Counted from the first letter of the stretch, positions 7,414-17,474 are shown. The stretch: DNA of 64,000 nt from Quadrisphaera sp. INWT6 (GCF_015390235.1 NZ_VUOH01000003.1:62001-126000); one strand, 5' to 3'. Notes: generated from the letters alone by a model not told the origin. Program-made: numbers and translations.

Positions 7414-8930
7414 GGCAGCGGCCGGGCCACGAGGTCGACGCCCTCGCTGCCGACGACCTCGACCTCCACCAGGTCGCCGACCGCAGGCACCGCTGCGCCC
7501 ACAGCGAGCACGAGGCGGGTGGTCCCGTCGACGTCCGGGCCCTGGAACGCGGTCCGCCCGACGACCGAGGGCCGCCCCTGCGCGTCCGGCTCGTCGGCGT
7601 CGTGCTCCTCGACCAGCACCACCGCCCGCTGGCCCGTGCGCTCGGCGGCGCGGGCGTCGACCAGGGCCTCCACCAGCCGCGAGACCCGGTCGACGCGCTC
7701 GGCGACGACGTCCTCGGGCAGGTGCCCGTCCAGGCCCACGGCCTCGGTGCCGTCCTCGTCGGAGTAGCCGAACACCCCGACGACGTCGAGCCGCGCGGCC
7801 TCGAGGAAGCGCTCGAGCTCGGCGACGTCGTCGTCGGTCTCGCCGGGGAACCCGACGATCACGTTGGAGCGCACGCCGGCCTCGGGGGCGAGGGCGCGGA
7901 CCCGCTCGAGCAGGGCGAGGAACTCCTCGGTCCCGCCGAAGCGCCGCATCCGGCGCAGCAGCGCGGGGGCGGAGTGCTGGAACGACAGGTCGAAGTAGGG
8001 GACGACGCCGGGCGTGCCGGCGATCGCCTCGAGCAGCCCCGGGCGGACCTCGGCGGGCTGCAGGTAGCTGACGCGGACGCGCTCCAGGCCGTCGACCGCC
8101 GCCAGCTGGGGCAGCAGGGTCTCCAGGGCGCGCAGGTCGCCGAGGTCCTTGCCGTAGGAGGTGGAGTTCTCGCTGACGAGGAACACCTCCTTGACGCCCT
8201 GCTCGGCGAGCCAGCGGGCCTCGGTGAGCACGTCGGCCGGGGGCCGGGAGACGAAGGAGCCGCGGAAGGCGGGGATGGCGCAGAACGAGCAGCGCCGGTC
8301 GCAGCCGGAGGCGAGCTTCAGCGGCGCCCAGGGCGCGGTGCCGAGGCGGGCGCGGACCACCGGCGGGCCGGACTCGGGGACCTTGGCCAGGGACACATCG
8401 CTCAGCTCGCCCAGGCCGGGCAGCGCGACGGCGCCGGTGCGCGCGGCGGCCTGGCGCTTGGCGGGGCTGACGGGCAGCAGGGTGCGGCGGTCGCGCGGCA
8501 CGTGCGACTCCGGCCGCTCGCCGTGGAGGATCCCCTCCAGGTGCGAGGACAGCTCGGTGTAGGAGTCGAAGCCGAGCACGGCGTCGACCTCCGGCAGCTC
8601 CTCGGCGAGGTCCTTGCCGTACCGCTCCGACATGCAGCCCACGGCGACGACCGCCTGGGTGCGGGCGTCGGAGTCGTCGCGCAGCTCGGCGACGTCGAGC
8701 AGGACGTCGACGCTGTCCTTCTTGGCCTGCTCGACGAACCCGCAGGTGTTGACCACGGCGACGTCGGCCAGGGCCGGGTCGGTCTCCAGGCGCCACCCCG
8801 CCGAGGCCAGGCGCCCGGCGAGCTCCTCGGAGTCGACCTCGTTGCGGACGCACCCCAGGGTGACCAGCGCCACCGAGCGCTGGGGGGCTGCGGGTGGCGT
8901 GGAGGGTGACGTGGTGGAGGGCGCGGACAC
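7410..8930 (-). CDS. rimO: Ribosomal protein S12 methylthiotransferase RimO
   Basis: A 506-residue radical-SAM enzyme that methylthiolates the conserved Asp of ribosomal protein S12. The N-terminal UPF0004 domain carries cysteines in [25 protein letters not shown] and VGCMSERYG for the auxiliary cluster. The radical-SAM CxxxCxxC is CDRRCSFC near residue 215, followed by [16 protein letters not shown] and the [14 protein letters not shown] block, with a TRAM domain at the C-terminus. The GTG at 8930 has a TACCCT hexamer six bases upstream, so it is probably leaderless. It is coupled to pgsA by a 4-base overlap. Confidence 0.93.
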   Translation of the reverse strand: MSAPSTTSPSTPPAAPQRSVALVTLGCVRNEVDSEELAGRLASAGWRLETDPALADVAVVNTCGFVEQAKKDSVDVLLDVAELRDDSDARTQAVVAVGCMSERYGKDLAEELPEVDAVLGFDSYTELSSHLEGILHGERPESHVPRDRRTLLPVSPAKRQAAARTGAVALPGLGELSDVSLAKVPESGPPVVRARLGTAPWAPLKLASGCDRRCSFCAIPAFRGSFVSRPPADVLTEARWLAEQGVKEVFLVSENSTSYGKDLGDLRALETLLPQLAAVDGLERVRVSYLQPAEVRPGLLEAIAGTPGVVPYFDLSFQHSAPALLRRMRRFGGTEEFLALLERVRALAPEAGVRSNVIVGFPGETDDDVAELERFLEAARLDVVGVFGYSDEDGTEAVGLDGHLPEDVVAERVDRVSRLVEALVDARAAERTGQRAVVLVEEHDADEPDAQGRPSVVGRTAFQGPDVDGTTRLVLAVGAAVPAVGDLVEVEVVGSEGVDLVARPLP

Positions 8931-8936
8931 CCGTCG

Positions 8937-8942
8937 AGGGTA
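8937..8942 (-). promoter_or_regulatory. Putative leaderless -10 for rimO
   Basis: TACCCT on the minus strand lies six bases before the GTG at 8930, and no Shine-Dalgarno is present. Confidence 0.5.
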
Positions 8943-8988
8943 CGGGGCCGCGCCGTCGGCCCGGGCCGCCGCGACGACGACCCGGCCC

Positions 8989-11853
8989 TCAGCCGCGGTC
9001 GGTGAGGTTCCAGGCGTCCTCGGAGCCGGGGTCGTCGCCCTCGTCGTCCCAGCCCTCGCCCTCGGCGAGGTCCACGACCGCCGTCGCCCCCTCGGGGACC
9101 ACGACCGGCGGGCCGCCTCGCCCGGTGCCGGTGGCCTCGCCCTGCAGGCGGGCCAGGGCCTCGTCGAGGTCGTCGGGCTTCACGTACACGTCGCGGGCCT
9201 TCGAGCCCTCCGAGGGGCCGACCACGCCGCGCTGCTCCAGCAGGTCCATGAGGCGGCCCGCCTTGGCGAAGCCCACGCGCAGCTTGCGCTGCAGCATCGA
9301 CGTCGAGCCGAACTGCGTCGTGATGATGTGCTCCGCCGCCGCCAGCATCAGCTCGAGGTCGTCGCCGACGTCCTCGGCGATCTTCTGGGCGTTGCTGGCG
9401 GCCACCACGCCCTCGACGTACTGCGGGTCGGCCTGAGTCTTGACGTGCGCGACCACGCGCGCCACCTCGGACTCGGTGACCCACGCCCCCTGCACGCGGT
9501 TCGGCTTGGAGGTGCCCATGGGCAGGAAGAGCGCGTCGCCCTGGCCGATGAGCTTCTCGGCGCCGGGCTGGTCGAGCACGACCCGGGAGTCGGCGAGGGA
9601 GCTGGTGGCGAAGGCGAGGCGCGAGGGCACGTTCGCCTTGATGAGGCCGGTGACGACGTCGACCGAGGGCCGCTGCGTCGCCAGGACCAGGTGGATGCCG
9701 GCGGCGCGGGCGAGCTGGGTGATCCTGACGATCGAGTCCTCGACGTCGCGGGGGGCGACCATCATGAGGTCGGCGAGCTCGTCGACCACCACCAGCAGGT
9801 ACGGGTAGCGGCGGAAGACCCGGTCGCTGCCCGGGAGGGCCTCGATGCGCTCCTCGTCGACGGCGGCGTTGAAGTCGTCGACGTGCTTGAAGCCGTACTC
9901 GGCGAGGTCGTCGTAGCGCCGGTCCATCTCCTCGACCACCCACTGGAGGGCCTCGGCGGCCTTCTTCGCGTTGGTGATGATCGGGTTGAGCAGGTGCGGG
10001 ATGCCCTCGTACGCCGTGAGCTCCACGCGCTTGGGGTCGACCAGGATCATCTTGACCTGCTCGGGCGTGGCCCTCATGAGGATCGACACGATCATGGAGT
10101 TGATGAAGCTCGACTTGCCGGCGCCGGTGGCGCCCGCGACGAGCAGGTGGGGCGTCTTGGCGAGGTTGGTGATGACGTACCCGCCCTCGACGTCCTTGCC
10201 GATCCCCATGACCATCGGGTGCTTGTTCTTCTGCGCCACCTCGCTGCGCAGCACGTCACCGAGCACCACGACCTCGCGGTCGGTGTTGGGGATCTCGACG
10301 CCGATCGCCGACTTGCCGGGGATCGGGCTCAGGATGCGGACGTCGGCGCTGGCCACCGCGTAGGCGATGTTCTTGGACAGCGCCGTGACCTTCTCGACCT
10401 TGACGCCGGTGCCCAGCTCGACCTCGTAGCGGGTGACCGTCGGGCCGCGGGTGAAGTCGGCCACGCGCGCGTCGATGGAGAAGTTCTCCAGCACGGCCGT
10501 GAGCGCGTCGACCACGCGGTCGTTGGCCTCGGTGCGGGTGGCGTGGCCCTCGCCGTGGCCGAGCACGTCGTCGCCGGGCATCTCGTAGGTGCCGTTGAAC
10601 GACATCGCCATCTGCTCGACGCGGTGCGGCAGCTGGGTGGTCGGCGGGGCCTGCCGCAGCACGGGGGCGGGCGGCTGCGCACCCCGGGCGTGGGCGGTGA
10701 CGCCGGCGGCCGAGGAGGTGCGGGGGCCGGGCGCCGCGCCGTCGGCGTCGTCCGCGTCGTCGGGGCCGGCGGCGGGCGCCCCGGCGGGCACCTCGGTGGT
10801 GGGAGCGCTGGAGCCGAAGTCGCGGAAGGGGTCGAAGACCTCCTCCACGGCCGTCTCCGGCAGCTCGATGGTCTGGCCGGCCTGCTCCTCGAAGGCGGGC
10901 CTGTCGTCGCGGGGGGCCTTCTTGCCGCGGCGGCCCCTGCGGCCCGCCTGCCCCTCGCGCTCCATGGCCTGCTCGTAGGCCTCGTCGCCGTGGCGCTGCT
11001 CATCGCGGGCGCGCTCCAGCTGGCGGCGCTCGAGCTCGCCGTCGGGGTCGTCCCAGTCCTCGTCCGCGCCGCGCGCGCCGTGCACCTCGTCGCCGCCGGT
11101 CAGGGTGCGGTACAGCTGCCCGAGGCGGTGGGGCACCAGGTGCACCGGGGTCGCGGTGGTCACCAGCACGCCGAAGACCGCCAGCATCGCCAGCAGCACG
11201 TAGGTCAGCGCCTCGCGGACGGCCGCCTCCAGCGGCGTGGCCACGAGGTAGCCGAGCACGCCCCCGGCGGTGCGCAGCGGCGCCAGGCCGGCCTCCACCG
11301 GGCTGCCGGCGCCGCTGTTGAGGTGCAGCACCCCGGCCACCGCGACGGTGATGATCGACAGCCCGACGACGACGCGGCTGTTCTCGCTGCCGCGGTCCGG
11401 GCGCAGCAGCAGGCGCAGCGCCAGCACCGCCAGGGCGATCGGCAGCGCGAGGCTGACCTTGCCGACGGTGCCCGCGACCACGGCGTGCACGACGTCGCCG
11501 AACGTGCCCGGCATCGCCCACCACTCGCGGGCGGCGACGACGATCGCCGCGGCGACCAGCGCCAGGCCGATGCCGTCGCGGCGGACGTCGGGGTCGAGGT
11601 CGGCGCTGTCGGGGCGGCCCCGGCGCGCTCCCCCGCCGACGGCGTGGGCGACGCCCATCCAGGTGCCGCGGACGGCGCGCACCGGCCACCAGGGCCGGGT
11701 GCGCGCGTGCGCGGGAGCCGGGGTGCGGCTCTTCGACGCGCCGCCCTTCACGGCCTTCGAGGAGGTCGTGCGGGGGGCCGCCGACCTCCCGCCGCTGCGG
11801 GTCGAGGTCGACGCCTTCGTCCGCGACGTCGTCGAGGGCGAGCGCGTAGCCAT
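8989..11853 (-). CDS. ftsK: DNA translocase FtsK/SpoIIIE
   Basis: A 954-residue septal DNA pump. A basic N-terminus is followed by four hydrophobic helices (about residues 85-260, e.g. [15 protein letters not shown] and [15 protein letters not shown]), an acidic/Pro-rich linker, then the alpha/beta motor from about residue 440. Walker A is GATGAGKSS and Walker B includes [14 protein letters not shown]. The C-terminal gamma winged helix ([27 protein letters not shown]) reads KOPS-like sites. An ATG start with TAGCGT six bases upstream suggests a leaderless mRNA. The length is normal for actinobacterial FtsK. Confidence 0.95.
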   Translation of the reverse strand: MATRSPSTTSRTKASTSTRSGGRSAAPRTTSSKAVKGGASKSRTPAPAHARTRPWWPVRAVRGTWMGVAHAVGGGARRGRPDSADLDPDVRRDGIGLALVAAAIVVAAREWWAMPGTFGDVVHAVVAGTVGKVSLALPIALAVLALRLLLRPDRGSENSRVVVGLSIITVAVAGVLHLNSGAGSPVEAGLAPLRTAGGVLGYLVATPLEAAVREALTYVLLAMLAVFGVLVTTATPVHLVPHRLGQLYRTLTGGDEVHGARGADEDWDDPDGELERRQLERARDEQRHGDEAYEQAMEREGQAGRRGRRGKKAPRDDRPAFEEQAGQTIELPETAVEEVFDPFRDFGSSAPTTEVPAGAPAAGPDDADDADGAAPGPRTSSAAGVTAHARGAQPPAPVLRQAPPTTQLPHRVEQMAMSFNGTYEMPGDDVLGHGEGHATRTEANDRVVDALTAVLENFSIDARVADFTRGPTVTRYEVELGTGVKVEKVTALSKNIAYAVASADVRILSPIPGKSAIGVEIPNTDREVVVLGDVLRSEVAQKNKHPMVMGIGKDVEGGYVITNLAKTPHLLVAGATGAGKSSFINSMIVSILMRATPEQVKMILVDPKRVELTAYEGIPHLLNPIITNAKKAAEALQWVVEEMDRRYDDLAEYGFKHVDDFNAAVDEERIEALPGSDRVFRRYPYLLVVVDELADLMMVAPRDVEDSIVRITQLARAAGIHLVLATQRPSVDVVTGLIKANVPSRLAFATSSLADSRVVLDQPGAEKLIGQGDALFLPMGTSKPNRVQGAWVTESEVARVVAHVKTQADPQYVEGVVAASNAQKIAEDVGDDLELMLAAAEHIITTQFGSTSMLQRKLRVGFAKAGRLMDLLEQRGVVGPSEGSKARDVYVKPDDLDEALARLQGEATGTGRGGPPVVVPEGATAVVDLAEGEGWDDEGDDPGSEDAWNLTDRG

Positions 11854-11859
11854 GCGGTC

Positions 11860-11865
11860 ACGCTA
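11860..11865 (-). promoter_or_regulatory. Putative leaderless -10 for ftsK
   Basis: TAGCGT on the minus strand lies six bases before the ftsK ATG at 11853. Confidence 0.5.
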
Positions 11866-11933
11866 ACGCGACGTCACATCCCTCACACAGGCCCCACGCC
11901 GGGACGGATCCGGCGCGGGGCGCGTGCGAGGTC

Positions 11934-11958
11934 GGGGGCTGCTGCACCAGCAGCCCCC
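11934..11958 (-). terminator. Terminator-like hairpin after rnj
   Basis: A perfect 11-bp stem (GGGGGCTGCTG at 11934-11944, CAGCAGCCCCC at 11948-11958) with a 3-base loop lies just past the rnj stop, between rnj and ftsK. There is no U-tract, as usual at this GC content. Confidence 0.7.
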
Positions 11959-11966
11959 GCGGGCGC

Positions 11967-13832
11967 TCAGGCCTCGACGACCACGGGGATGATCATCGGG
12001 CGGCGGCGCAGCGACGTGCCGGCCCAGCGGCCGACGACGCGGCGCACGACCTGCTGCAGCTGGTGCACGTCGACCTTGGCGCCCTGCCCGCCGCCCTGGC
12101 CCACGGCCTGGGAGAGGGCGTCGGTGATCTTCGGGGCGATCGACTGCAGCGTGGAGGTGTCCTCGGCGACGCCGCGGGCGTGGACCTCGGGCCCGGCCAC
12201 CACCTTGCCGGTGGAGGAGTCGACGACCACGAAGACCGAGATGAAGCCCTCGTCGCCCAGCACGAGGCGGTCCTTGAGGTCGGCCTCGGTGATGGAGCCG
12301 ACCGAGGAGCCGTCGACGTAGACGTAGCCGCACTTCACCGCGCCGGTGATGCGGGCGCGGCCCTCGCGCAGGTCGACCACGGTGCCGCAGTCGGCGAGCA
12401 CCACGCGGTCGCGCGGCACGCCCGTCTTGACCGCCAGGTCGGCGTTGGCGTGCAGGTGGCGCACCTCGCCGTGGACGGGCATGACGTTCTTCGGCTTGAC
12501 GATGTTGTAGCAGTACAGGAGCTCGCCGGCGCTGGCGTGGCCCGAGACGTGCACGCGGGCGTTGCCCGAGTGGACGACGTCGGCGCCGAGCCGCATCAGG
12601 CCGTTGATGACCCGGTAGACGGCGTTCTCGTTGCCGGGGATGAGCGAGGACGCCAGGACGACGGTGTCGCCCGAGCCGACCTGCACGCGGTGGTCGCCGT
12701 TGGCCATGCGGCTCAGCGCCGCCATCGGCTCGCCCTGGGAGCCGGTGCACATGAGCACGACCTGCGAGTCCGGCAGGTCGTCGACCTGCTTGAGGTCGAT
12801 CAGCACGCCCTTGGGCACCTCGAGGTAGCCCAGGTCCGCGGCGACGCCCATGTTGCGGACCATCGAGCGGCCCACGAAGGCCACCTTGCGCCCGTGCTTG
12901 TGGGCGGTGTCGAGCACCTGCTGCACGCGGTGCACGTGCGAGGCGAAGCTCGCCACGATGAGGCGGCGCTCGGCGTTGCCGAAGACGCGGTCGAGCACCG
13001 GGGTGATCTCGCGCTCGGCGGTGGTGAAGCCGGGGACCTCGGCGTTGGTGGAGTCGACCATGAACAGGTCGACGCCCTGCTCGCCCAGGCGCGCGAAGGC
13101 GCGCAGGTCGGTGATGCGGCCGTCGAGGGGCAGCTGGTCCATCTTGAAGTCGCCGGTGTGCAGCACGGTGCCGGCGCTGGTGCGCACGGCGACGGCGAGG
13201 GCGTCCGGGATGGAGTGGTTCACGGCCACGAACTCGCACTCGAAGGGGCCGAGCTGCTCGACCTGCCCCTCCTTCACCGCCAGCGTGTAGGGCTGGATGC
13301 GGTGCTCCTTGAGCTTGGCCTCGATGAAGGCCAGCGTCAGGGTGGAGCCCACCAGGGGGATGTCGGGGCGCAGGCGCAGCAGGAACGGCACGGCGCCGAT
13401 GTGGTCCTCGTGGCCGTGCGTGAGCACGACGGCGACGACGTCGTCGAGGCGGTCGGCGATGTGCGAGAAGTCCGGGAGGATCAGGTCGACGCCGGGCTGG
13501 TTGTCCTCGGGGAACAGCACGCCGCAGTCGATGATGAGCAGCTTGCCGTCGATCTCGAGGACGGCCATGTTGCGGCCGACCTCGGCGAGGCCGCCGAGGG
13601 CGATGACGCGCAGGGTGCCGCGGCCGAGCTTCGGCGGCGGTCCGAGCGGCCCCGGCATGGCGCCGGGCTGGGGGTCGTGGGGCGCGGTGCGCTGGTCGTC
13701 GCGCTGGTCGGCGCCCTGGCCCCCGCGCTGGCCCTGGCCGGAGCCCTGGCCCCCGCGCTGGCCGGACCCGCGGCCACCGCGCTGGCCGCCGCGGGTGGAG
13801 GTGCTGGAGGTGTTTCGGGTGGGGGCTGTCAC
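11967..13832 (-). CDS. rnj: Ribonuclease J
   Basis: A 621-residue metallo-beta-lactamase/beta-CASP ribonuclease for mRNA decay and rRNA maturation. The metal-binding signature HGHEDHIG is near residue 130, with HTGDFKMDQLP, the beta-CASP core (VVLMCTGSQGEP, VHVSGHAS) and the C-terminal domain following. About 55 N-terminal residues are a Gly/Gln/Arg low-complexity segment (GGQRGGRGSGQRGGQGSGQ), a probable RNA-binding or disordered tail. The GTG at 13832 overlaps the dapA stop (GTGA), so translation is coupled to dapA, the usual actinobacterial pairing. Confidence 0.94.
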   Translation of the reverse strand: MTAPTRNTSSTSTRGGQRGGRGSGQRGGQGSGQGQRGGQGADQRDDQRTAPHDPQPGAMPGPLGPPPKLGRGTLRVIALGGLAEVGRNMAVLEIDGKLLIIDCGVLFPEDNQPGVDLILPDFSHIADRLDDVVAVVLTHGHEDHIGAVPFLLRLRPDIPLVGSTLTLAFIEAKLKEHRIQPYTLAVKEGQVEQLGPFECEFVAVNHSIPDALAVAVRTSAGTVLHTGDFKMDQLPLDGRITDLRAFARLGEQGVDLFMVDSTNAEVPGFTTAEREITPVLDRVFGNAERRLIVASFASHVHRVQQVLDTAHKHGRKVAFVGRSMVRNMGVAADLGYLEVPKGVLIDLKQVDDLPDSQVVLMCTGSQGEPMAALSRMANGDHRVQVGSGDTVVLASSLIPGNENAVYRVINGLMRLGADVVHSGNARVHVSGHASAGELLYCYNIVKPKNVMPVHGEVRHLHANADLAVKTGVPRDRVVLADCGTVVDLREGRARITGAVKCGYVYVDGSSVGSITEADLKDRLVLGDEGFISVFVVVDSSTGKVVAGPEVHARGVAEDTSTLQSIAPKITDALSQAVGQGGGQGAKVDVHQLQQVVRRVVGRWAGTSLRRRPMIIPVVVEA

Positions 13833-14743
13833 AGCAGGCTGGCTCCTCGCAGGTCGTCGGCGAGGTGCGCGACCTGCTCGTCGGTCGCCTCCACGAGGGG
13901 GAGGCGCACGTGGCGGTTGGGGATGGCGCCGGTCAGCTCCAGCGCCGCCTTGACCATGACCGCGCCCTGGGCGCGGGTCATGATCGCGGTGACGGCCGGG
14001 ACCAGCTGGGCGTTCAGGGAGCGGGCGGTGGCCAGGTCGCCGGAGTCGACGGCGGCCACCATCCGCGCGTACTGCGGCGCCGCCACGTGGGCGACGACGC
14101 TGACGATGCCGGCGGCGCCCTGCGCGAGGTGCGCCAGGTTGATCTGGTCGCTCCCCGAGTAGTACGCGAGGCCGCCGGCGGTGGCGGCCATGACGGCGGC
14201 CGAGGCGAACAGGTCGTCCTTGGCGTCCTTCACGGCGACGATCCGCGGGTGCTCCGCGAGGCGCACGAGCGTCTCGCTGGCCACCGCGGTCCCGGTGCGA
14301 CCCGGGATGTCGTACAGCATGACCGGCAGGTCCGTGGCGTCGGCGGCCGCGGTGAAGTGCCGGTAGAGCCCCTCCTGGGGCGGCTTGTTGTAGTACGGGG
14401 TCACGACCAGCAGGCCGTGCACGCCCGTCTTCTCCGCGGCGCGGGCGCGGCGGAGGGTGTGGTCGGTGTCGTTGTTGCCGCACCCGGCGACGAGGTGGGC
14501 GCGGTCTCCCACGGCCTCCACCACGGCGGCGAGCAGGGTGTCGTGCTCGTGCTCGGCCAGGGTCGGCGACTCCCCCGTGGTGCCGGCGACGACGAGGCCG
14601 TCGTTGCCCTCGTCGACGAGGCGGACCGCGAGCGCCTGGGCGGCGGCGACGTCGAGGGCGCCGTCAGCGGTGAACGGCGTGGCCATCGCCGTGAGGACGG
14701 CCCCGAACGGCCGGGACGTCGCGGAGGCGGGGTCGGGGAGCAC
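13829..14743 (-). CDS. dapA: 4-hydroxy-tetrahydrodipicolinate synthase
   Basis: A 304-residue TIM-barrel lyase condensing pyruvate and aspartate semialdehyde, the committed step to diaminopimelate and lysine. Family motifs: GTTGESPTL near residue 56, HLVAGCGNNDT, the catalytic Tyr in VVTPYYNKPPQEG, YDIPGRTG and the Schiff-base Lys in IVAVKDAKDD near residue 170. The GTG at 14743 has TAGCCT six bases upstream, indicating a leaderless transcript. It heads the dapA-rnj unit. Confidence 0.95.
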   Translation of the reverse strand: MLPDPASATSRPFGAVLTAMATPFTADGALDVAAAQALAVRLVDEGNDGLVVAGTTGESPTLAEHEHDTLLAAVVEAVGDRAHLVAGCGNNDTDHTLRRARAAEKTGVHGLLVVTPYYNKPPQEGLYRHFTAAADATDLPVMLYDIPGRTGTAVASETLVRLAEHPRIVAVKDAKDDLFASAAVMAATAGGLAYYSGSDQINLAHLAQGAAGIVSVVAHVAAPQYARMVAAVDSGDLATARSLNAQLVPAVTAIMTRAQGAVMVKAALELTGAIPNRHVRLPLVEATDEQVAHLADDLRGASLL

Positions 14744-14749
14744 CGGGGA

Positions 14750-14755
14750 AGGCTA
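14750..14755 (-). promoter_or_regulatory. Putative leaderless -10 for dapA-rnj
   Basis: TAGCCT on the minus strand lies six bases before the dapA GTG at 14743. Confidence 0.5.
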
Positions 14756-14765
14756 CCGGCAGGCC

Positions 14766-15728
14766 TCAGCGGCCCGGGCGCTCGTCCGGGGCGGCGCGCG
14801 GGGCGGGCTCCGGAGCGCCGCCGGACACGACGCCGGGGGCCGAGCCGCCGTCGTCGGCGCCGGTCGCGCCCGGGAGGGCCGAGCCGACGTCGCCGAGGGC
14901 CTCGGGGCCGGGCTCGGGCTCGCTCGCGCGCTGGGTGGTGGACGCCGCGCCGGGGCCGGCGGCGAGCACGGCGGCCGCGGAGGCCTCCCGCGCCCCGGCG
15001 CCGCCACCGGCGGCCCGGGCGGCGCGGCCCTGGGTGCGGCGCTCCTTGAGCGACGCGGCCAGCTTCTCCTTCATGGAGGCGGCGTAGACGTCGACGTACT
15101 CCTGCTCGGACAGCCGCATGATCTCGTAGGTGATCTCGTCGGTGACCGAGCGCAGCACGAACCTGTCGTTCTCCATGCCCTCGTAGCGGGAGAAGTCGAG
15201 CGGGGCGCCGATGGTGATGCCCACGCGGCGGATGCGGGGCAGCTTGCGGCCGATGGGCTGGATGACGTCGGTGCCGTGCATCGCGACCGGCAGGACCGGC
15301 ACGCCGCTGGTCAGCGCGACGCGGGCCACGCCGGTCTTGCCGCGGTAGAGCCGGCCGTCGGGGCTGCGGGTGCCCTCGGGGTAGATGCCGAAGAGCTCGC
15401 CCCGGTCGAGCACCTGCAGGGCGAGGTCGATCGCGGCCTCGCTGGCCCTGCCGCCCGACCGGTCCACGGGCAGCTGCCCCACGCCCTTGAAGAACCCGGC
15501 CGTGATGCGTCCCTTGACCCCGCGGCCGGTGAAGTAGTCGGACTTGGCCATGAAGCTGACCCGCCGCGGCACCACCATCGGCAGGAAGATCGAGTCGGAG
15601 AACGACAGGTGGTTGCTGGCGAGCACCGCCGGCCCCGTCAGCGGCACGTGCTCCAGGCCCTTCACCTCGGGCCGGAACAGCGACGTGATGACGGGGTAGA
15701 GGACCGCCTTGAACAGCCAGTACAGCAA
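14766..15728 (-). CDS. plsC: 1-acyl-sn-glycerol-3-phosphate acyltransferase (PlsC family)
   Basis: A 320-residue membrane-associated acyltransferase acylating lysophosphatidate to phosphatidate. The HX4D catalytic motif is NHLSFSD near residue 35, and the acceptor-binding block is GIYPEGTRSPDGRLY. After about residue 225 comes an Ala/Gly/Pro-rich, probably disordered tail of about 90 residues. The TTG at 15728 is selected because GAGGAGGA lies just upstream and the protein then starts at the family N-terminus LYWLFKAVLYP. It corresponds to the first gene (Rv2182c type) of the conserved plsC-lipB locus. Confidence 0.88.
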   Translation of the reverse strand: MLYWLFKAVLYPVITSLFRPEVKGLEHVPLTGPAVLASNHLSFSDSIFLPMVVPRRVSFMAKSDYFTGRGVKGRITAGFFKGVGQLPVDRSGGRASEAAIDLALQVLDRGELFGIYPEGTRSPDGRLYRGKTGVARVALTSGVPVLPVAMHGTDVIQPIGRKLPRIRRVGITIGAPLDFSRYEGMENDRFVLRSVTDEITYEIMRLSEQEYVDVYAASMKEKLAASLKERRTQGRAARAAGGGAGAREASAAAVLAAGPGAASTTQRASEPEPGPEALGDVGSALPGATGADDGGSAPGVVSGGAPEPAPRAAPDERPGR

Positions 15729-15801
15729 CCCGTCCTCCTCGCGCTCGCGTCCCCGGCACGGCCTGCTGCCCTGCGCGGTCGCGCCCGCCTCCGCTGCGCC
15801 A

Positions 15802-15811
15802 ACTCTAGGGT
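15802..15811. promoter_or_regulatory. Overlapping divergent -10 elements between plsC and the hydrolase gene
   Basis: ACTCTAGGGT contains TAGAGT on the minus strand (15802-15807) and TAGGGT on the plus strand (15806-15811), sharing two bases. Initiation towards plsC and towards the hydrolase gene would be mutually exclusive. Confidence 0.4.
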
Positions 15812-15858
15812 CGCGGCGGCGCCCGGTCGCCCGCGACCGGGTCCCCGTCCGTGCGACG

Positions 15859-16665
15859 ATGGCGCGCGTGGGTGTCCTGGCCGGTGCGGAGGCCTTCGCC
15901 GCTGACGGCGCGGCCGGCTCGAGCGGCCCGGCCGTCCTGCTCTGCCACGGGTTCACCGGCAGCCCCCAGGGCCTGCGACCGTGGGCGGAGGACCTGGCCG
16001 CCGCGGGCCTCGCGGTGCGCCTGCCCCGCCTCCCCGGGCACGGCACCGCGTGGCAGGAGCTGGCGCGCACCACCTGGGCCGACTGGGCTGGCGCCGCGGC
16101 CGCCGAGCTGGCCGCCCTGCGCGCGCAGGGCCGGCGGGTCGTGGTCGGCGGCCTGTCGATGGGCGGTGCCCTCGCGCTGCGCCTCGCGGCCGACCACCCC
16201 GCCGACGTCGCCGGTCTGGTGCTGGTCAACCCCGCCGTCCGCCTGCGCGACCCCCGCCTCGCCGCGGTCCGGGCCCTCCCCCTCGCACGGCGCTCCGGCC
16301 TCCTGCGCCACCGCGAGCCGACCGCGGGCGCCATCGGCGGCGACATCGCCGCGCCGGGTGCCGTCGAGCTCGCCTACGACAGGGTCCCGCTGAGCGCCGT
16401 CGCCTCGATGCTCGACGGGCTGCGCGGCGTCGCCCGCGACCTGCCCCGGGTGACCGCCCCCACCGTCCTGCTGCGGTCGGCCGTCGACGGCGTCGTGCCC
16501 GCCTCCAGCAGCGCCCTCGTGCTCGCCCGCACCGGCGCCGCCGACGTGCGCGAGGAGGTGCTCGGGCGCAGCCGCCACGTGGCCACCCTCGACCACGACG
16601 CCCCCCGCATCACGGCAGCCACCCTCGCGCTGGTGGAGCGCACCTGCCGGGTGGTGCCCGCATGA
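15859..16665 (+). CDS. Alpha/beta hydrolase (monoacylglycerol lipase/carboxylesterase type)
   Basis: A 268-residue serine hydrolase. The oxyanion-hole HGF follows LLCHGFTGSPQGL, the nucleophile elbow is GLSMGG near residue 100, an acidic residue is in RSAVDGVVPA, and the catalytic His is probably the one in RSRHVATLDHD. It resembles the cytosolic EST-type lipases encoded next to plsC in many actinomycetes and may recycle acyl chains from membrane lipids. The substrate is inferred only. Start ATG 15859 (GTG 15868 is possible). The stop overlaps the next ATG. Confidence 0.8.
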   Translation: MARVGVLAGAEAFAADGAAGSSGPAVLLCHGFTGSPQGLRPWAEDLAAAGLAVRLPRLPGHGTAWQELARTTWADWAGAAAAELAALRAQGRRVVVGGLSMGGALALRLAADHPADVAGLVLVNPAVRLRDPRLAAVRALPLARRSGLLRHREPTAGAIGGDIAAPGAVELAYDRVPLSAVASMLDGLRGVARDLPRVTAPTVLLRSAVDGVVPASSSALVLARTGAADVREEVLGRSRHVATLDHDAPRITAATLALVERTCRVVPA

Positions 16666-17456
16666 GCACCGCGACGCCCCCCGGCGACGGGCCCGGCGAG
16701 GGCCCCGAGGAGCCCCGCGAGGACGAGCAGGGCCCCCAGCCCGCTGAGCGGGCCTCCGGCCAGACCCCCGACCGACCCTCGGACCAGACCTCGGACCGGC
16801 CCTCCGAGCACACCCCCGGTCGGCCTCCTGAGCAGCCGGCCCCGGGTCCGGACGGCGTCGACGTCGACGCCGCGTGGGCCCAGATCATGGCCCACTGGAA
16901 CGAGCCCGCCGTCGACCCCGGCACCCGCAGCCCCGCGCGCCCCGGCCGGCACCGCCGCGCCGGCCACGAGGGCGGGGAGCCGCCCGCCGGGCCGCAGGTC
17001 CCGCCGCACGAGCTGCGGCGGCGCCGCACCGACCGCCCGGCCGACCGGCCCTCAGACCGCCCGATGGCCCCGCCCGCGGCGCAGGGCCCGTCGTCGGCGC
17101 CCCCGCCGCAGTCCCCGCCCCCCGCCGCGCCGTCGTCGCGGGCGCCGCGCACCGAGGGCGGCCGGCCGGGGCTGCCCGACGGGCGCGGCGGCACCGAGAG
17201 CGACCCCCTGGCCGAGGAGCACTACGTGCCGCCGGAGCCGCCGCCGCTGCCCCGCGGCAGCTGGCGCACCTGGCTGCCCTGGGTGGGCGTGCTGGGCGTG
17301 CCGCTGTTCTTCGTGGTCGTGGTGGTGCTGCGGCCGTCGCTGCCGTCCGAGGTGGTGCTGGTCGCCGTCCTCGGCTTCGTGGCCGGGTTCCTCACGCTGG
17401 TGCTGCGCCTGCCCGACCACCGCGACGACGACGGCGACGACGGCGCCCGCGTCTGA
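16662..17456 (+). CDS. Conserved actinobacterial two-helix membrane protein, function unknown
   Basis: A 264-residue protein. The N-terminal two thirds is Pro/Arg/Asp-rich and disordered, including DRPSDxxSDRP-type repeats and a conserved short motif VDVDAAWAQIMAHWNEP near residue 66. Near residue 185 comes HYVPPEPPPLPRG, then two hydrophobic helices (WLPWVGVLGVPLFFVVVVVL and VVLVAVLGFVAGFLTLVLRL) and an acidic tail. I recognise the VDAAW and PPEPPPLP signatures from orphan membrane proteins in Streptomyces and relatives. Function is unknown. It is coupled to the upstream hydrolase by an ATGA overlap. Confidence 0.75.
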   Translation: MSTATPPGDGPGEGPEEPREDEQGPQPAERASGQTPDRPSDQTSDRPSEHTPGRPPEQPAPGPDGVDVDAAWAQIMAHWNEPAVDPGTRSPARPGRHRRAGHEGGEPPAGPQVPPHELRRRRTDRPADRPSDRPMAPPAAQGPSSAPPPQSPPPAAPSSRAPRTEGGRPGLPDGRGGTESDPLAEEHYVPPEPPPLPRGSWRTWLPWVGVLGVPLFFVVVVVLRPSLPSEVVLVAVLGFVAGFLTLVLRLPDHRDDDGDDGARV

Positions 17457-17469
17457 GCGGGCGCCGTCG
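17438..17469. terminator. Bidirectional terminator with stop codon in the loop
   Basis: A perfect 13-bp stem (CGACGGCGCCCGC at 17438-17450, its complement at 17457-17469) encloses a six-base loop GTCTGA, whose TGA is the stop of the membrane protein gene. It separates that gene from the convergent ROK gene. Confidence 0.75.
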
Positions 17470-17474
17470 GGCCC

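Noticed and set aside
8614..12321. Very long plus-strand open frame opposite ftsK
   Set aside because: It is the antisense shadow of ftsK; composition is His/Val/Gly-biased with no family motif, a usual effect of extreme GC content.
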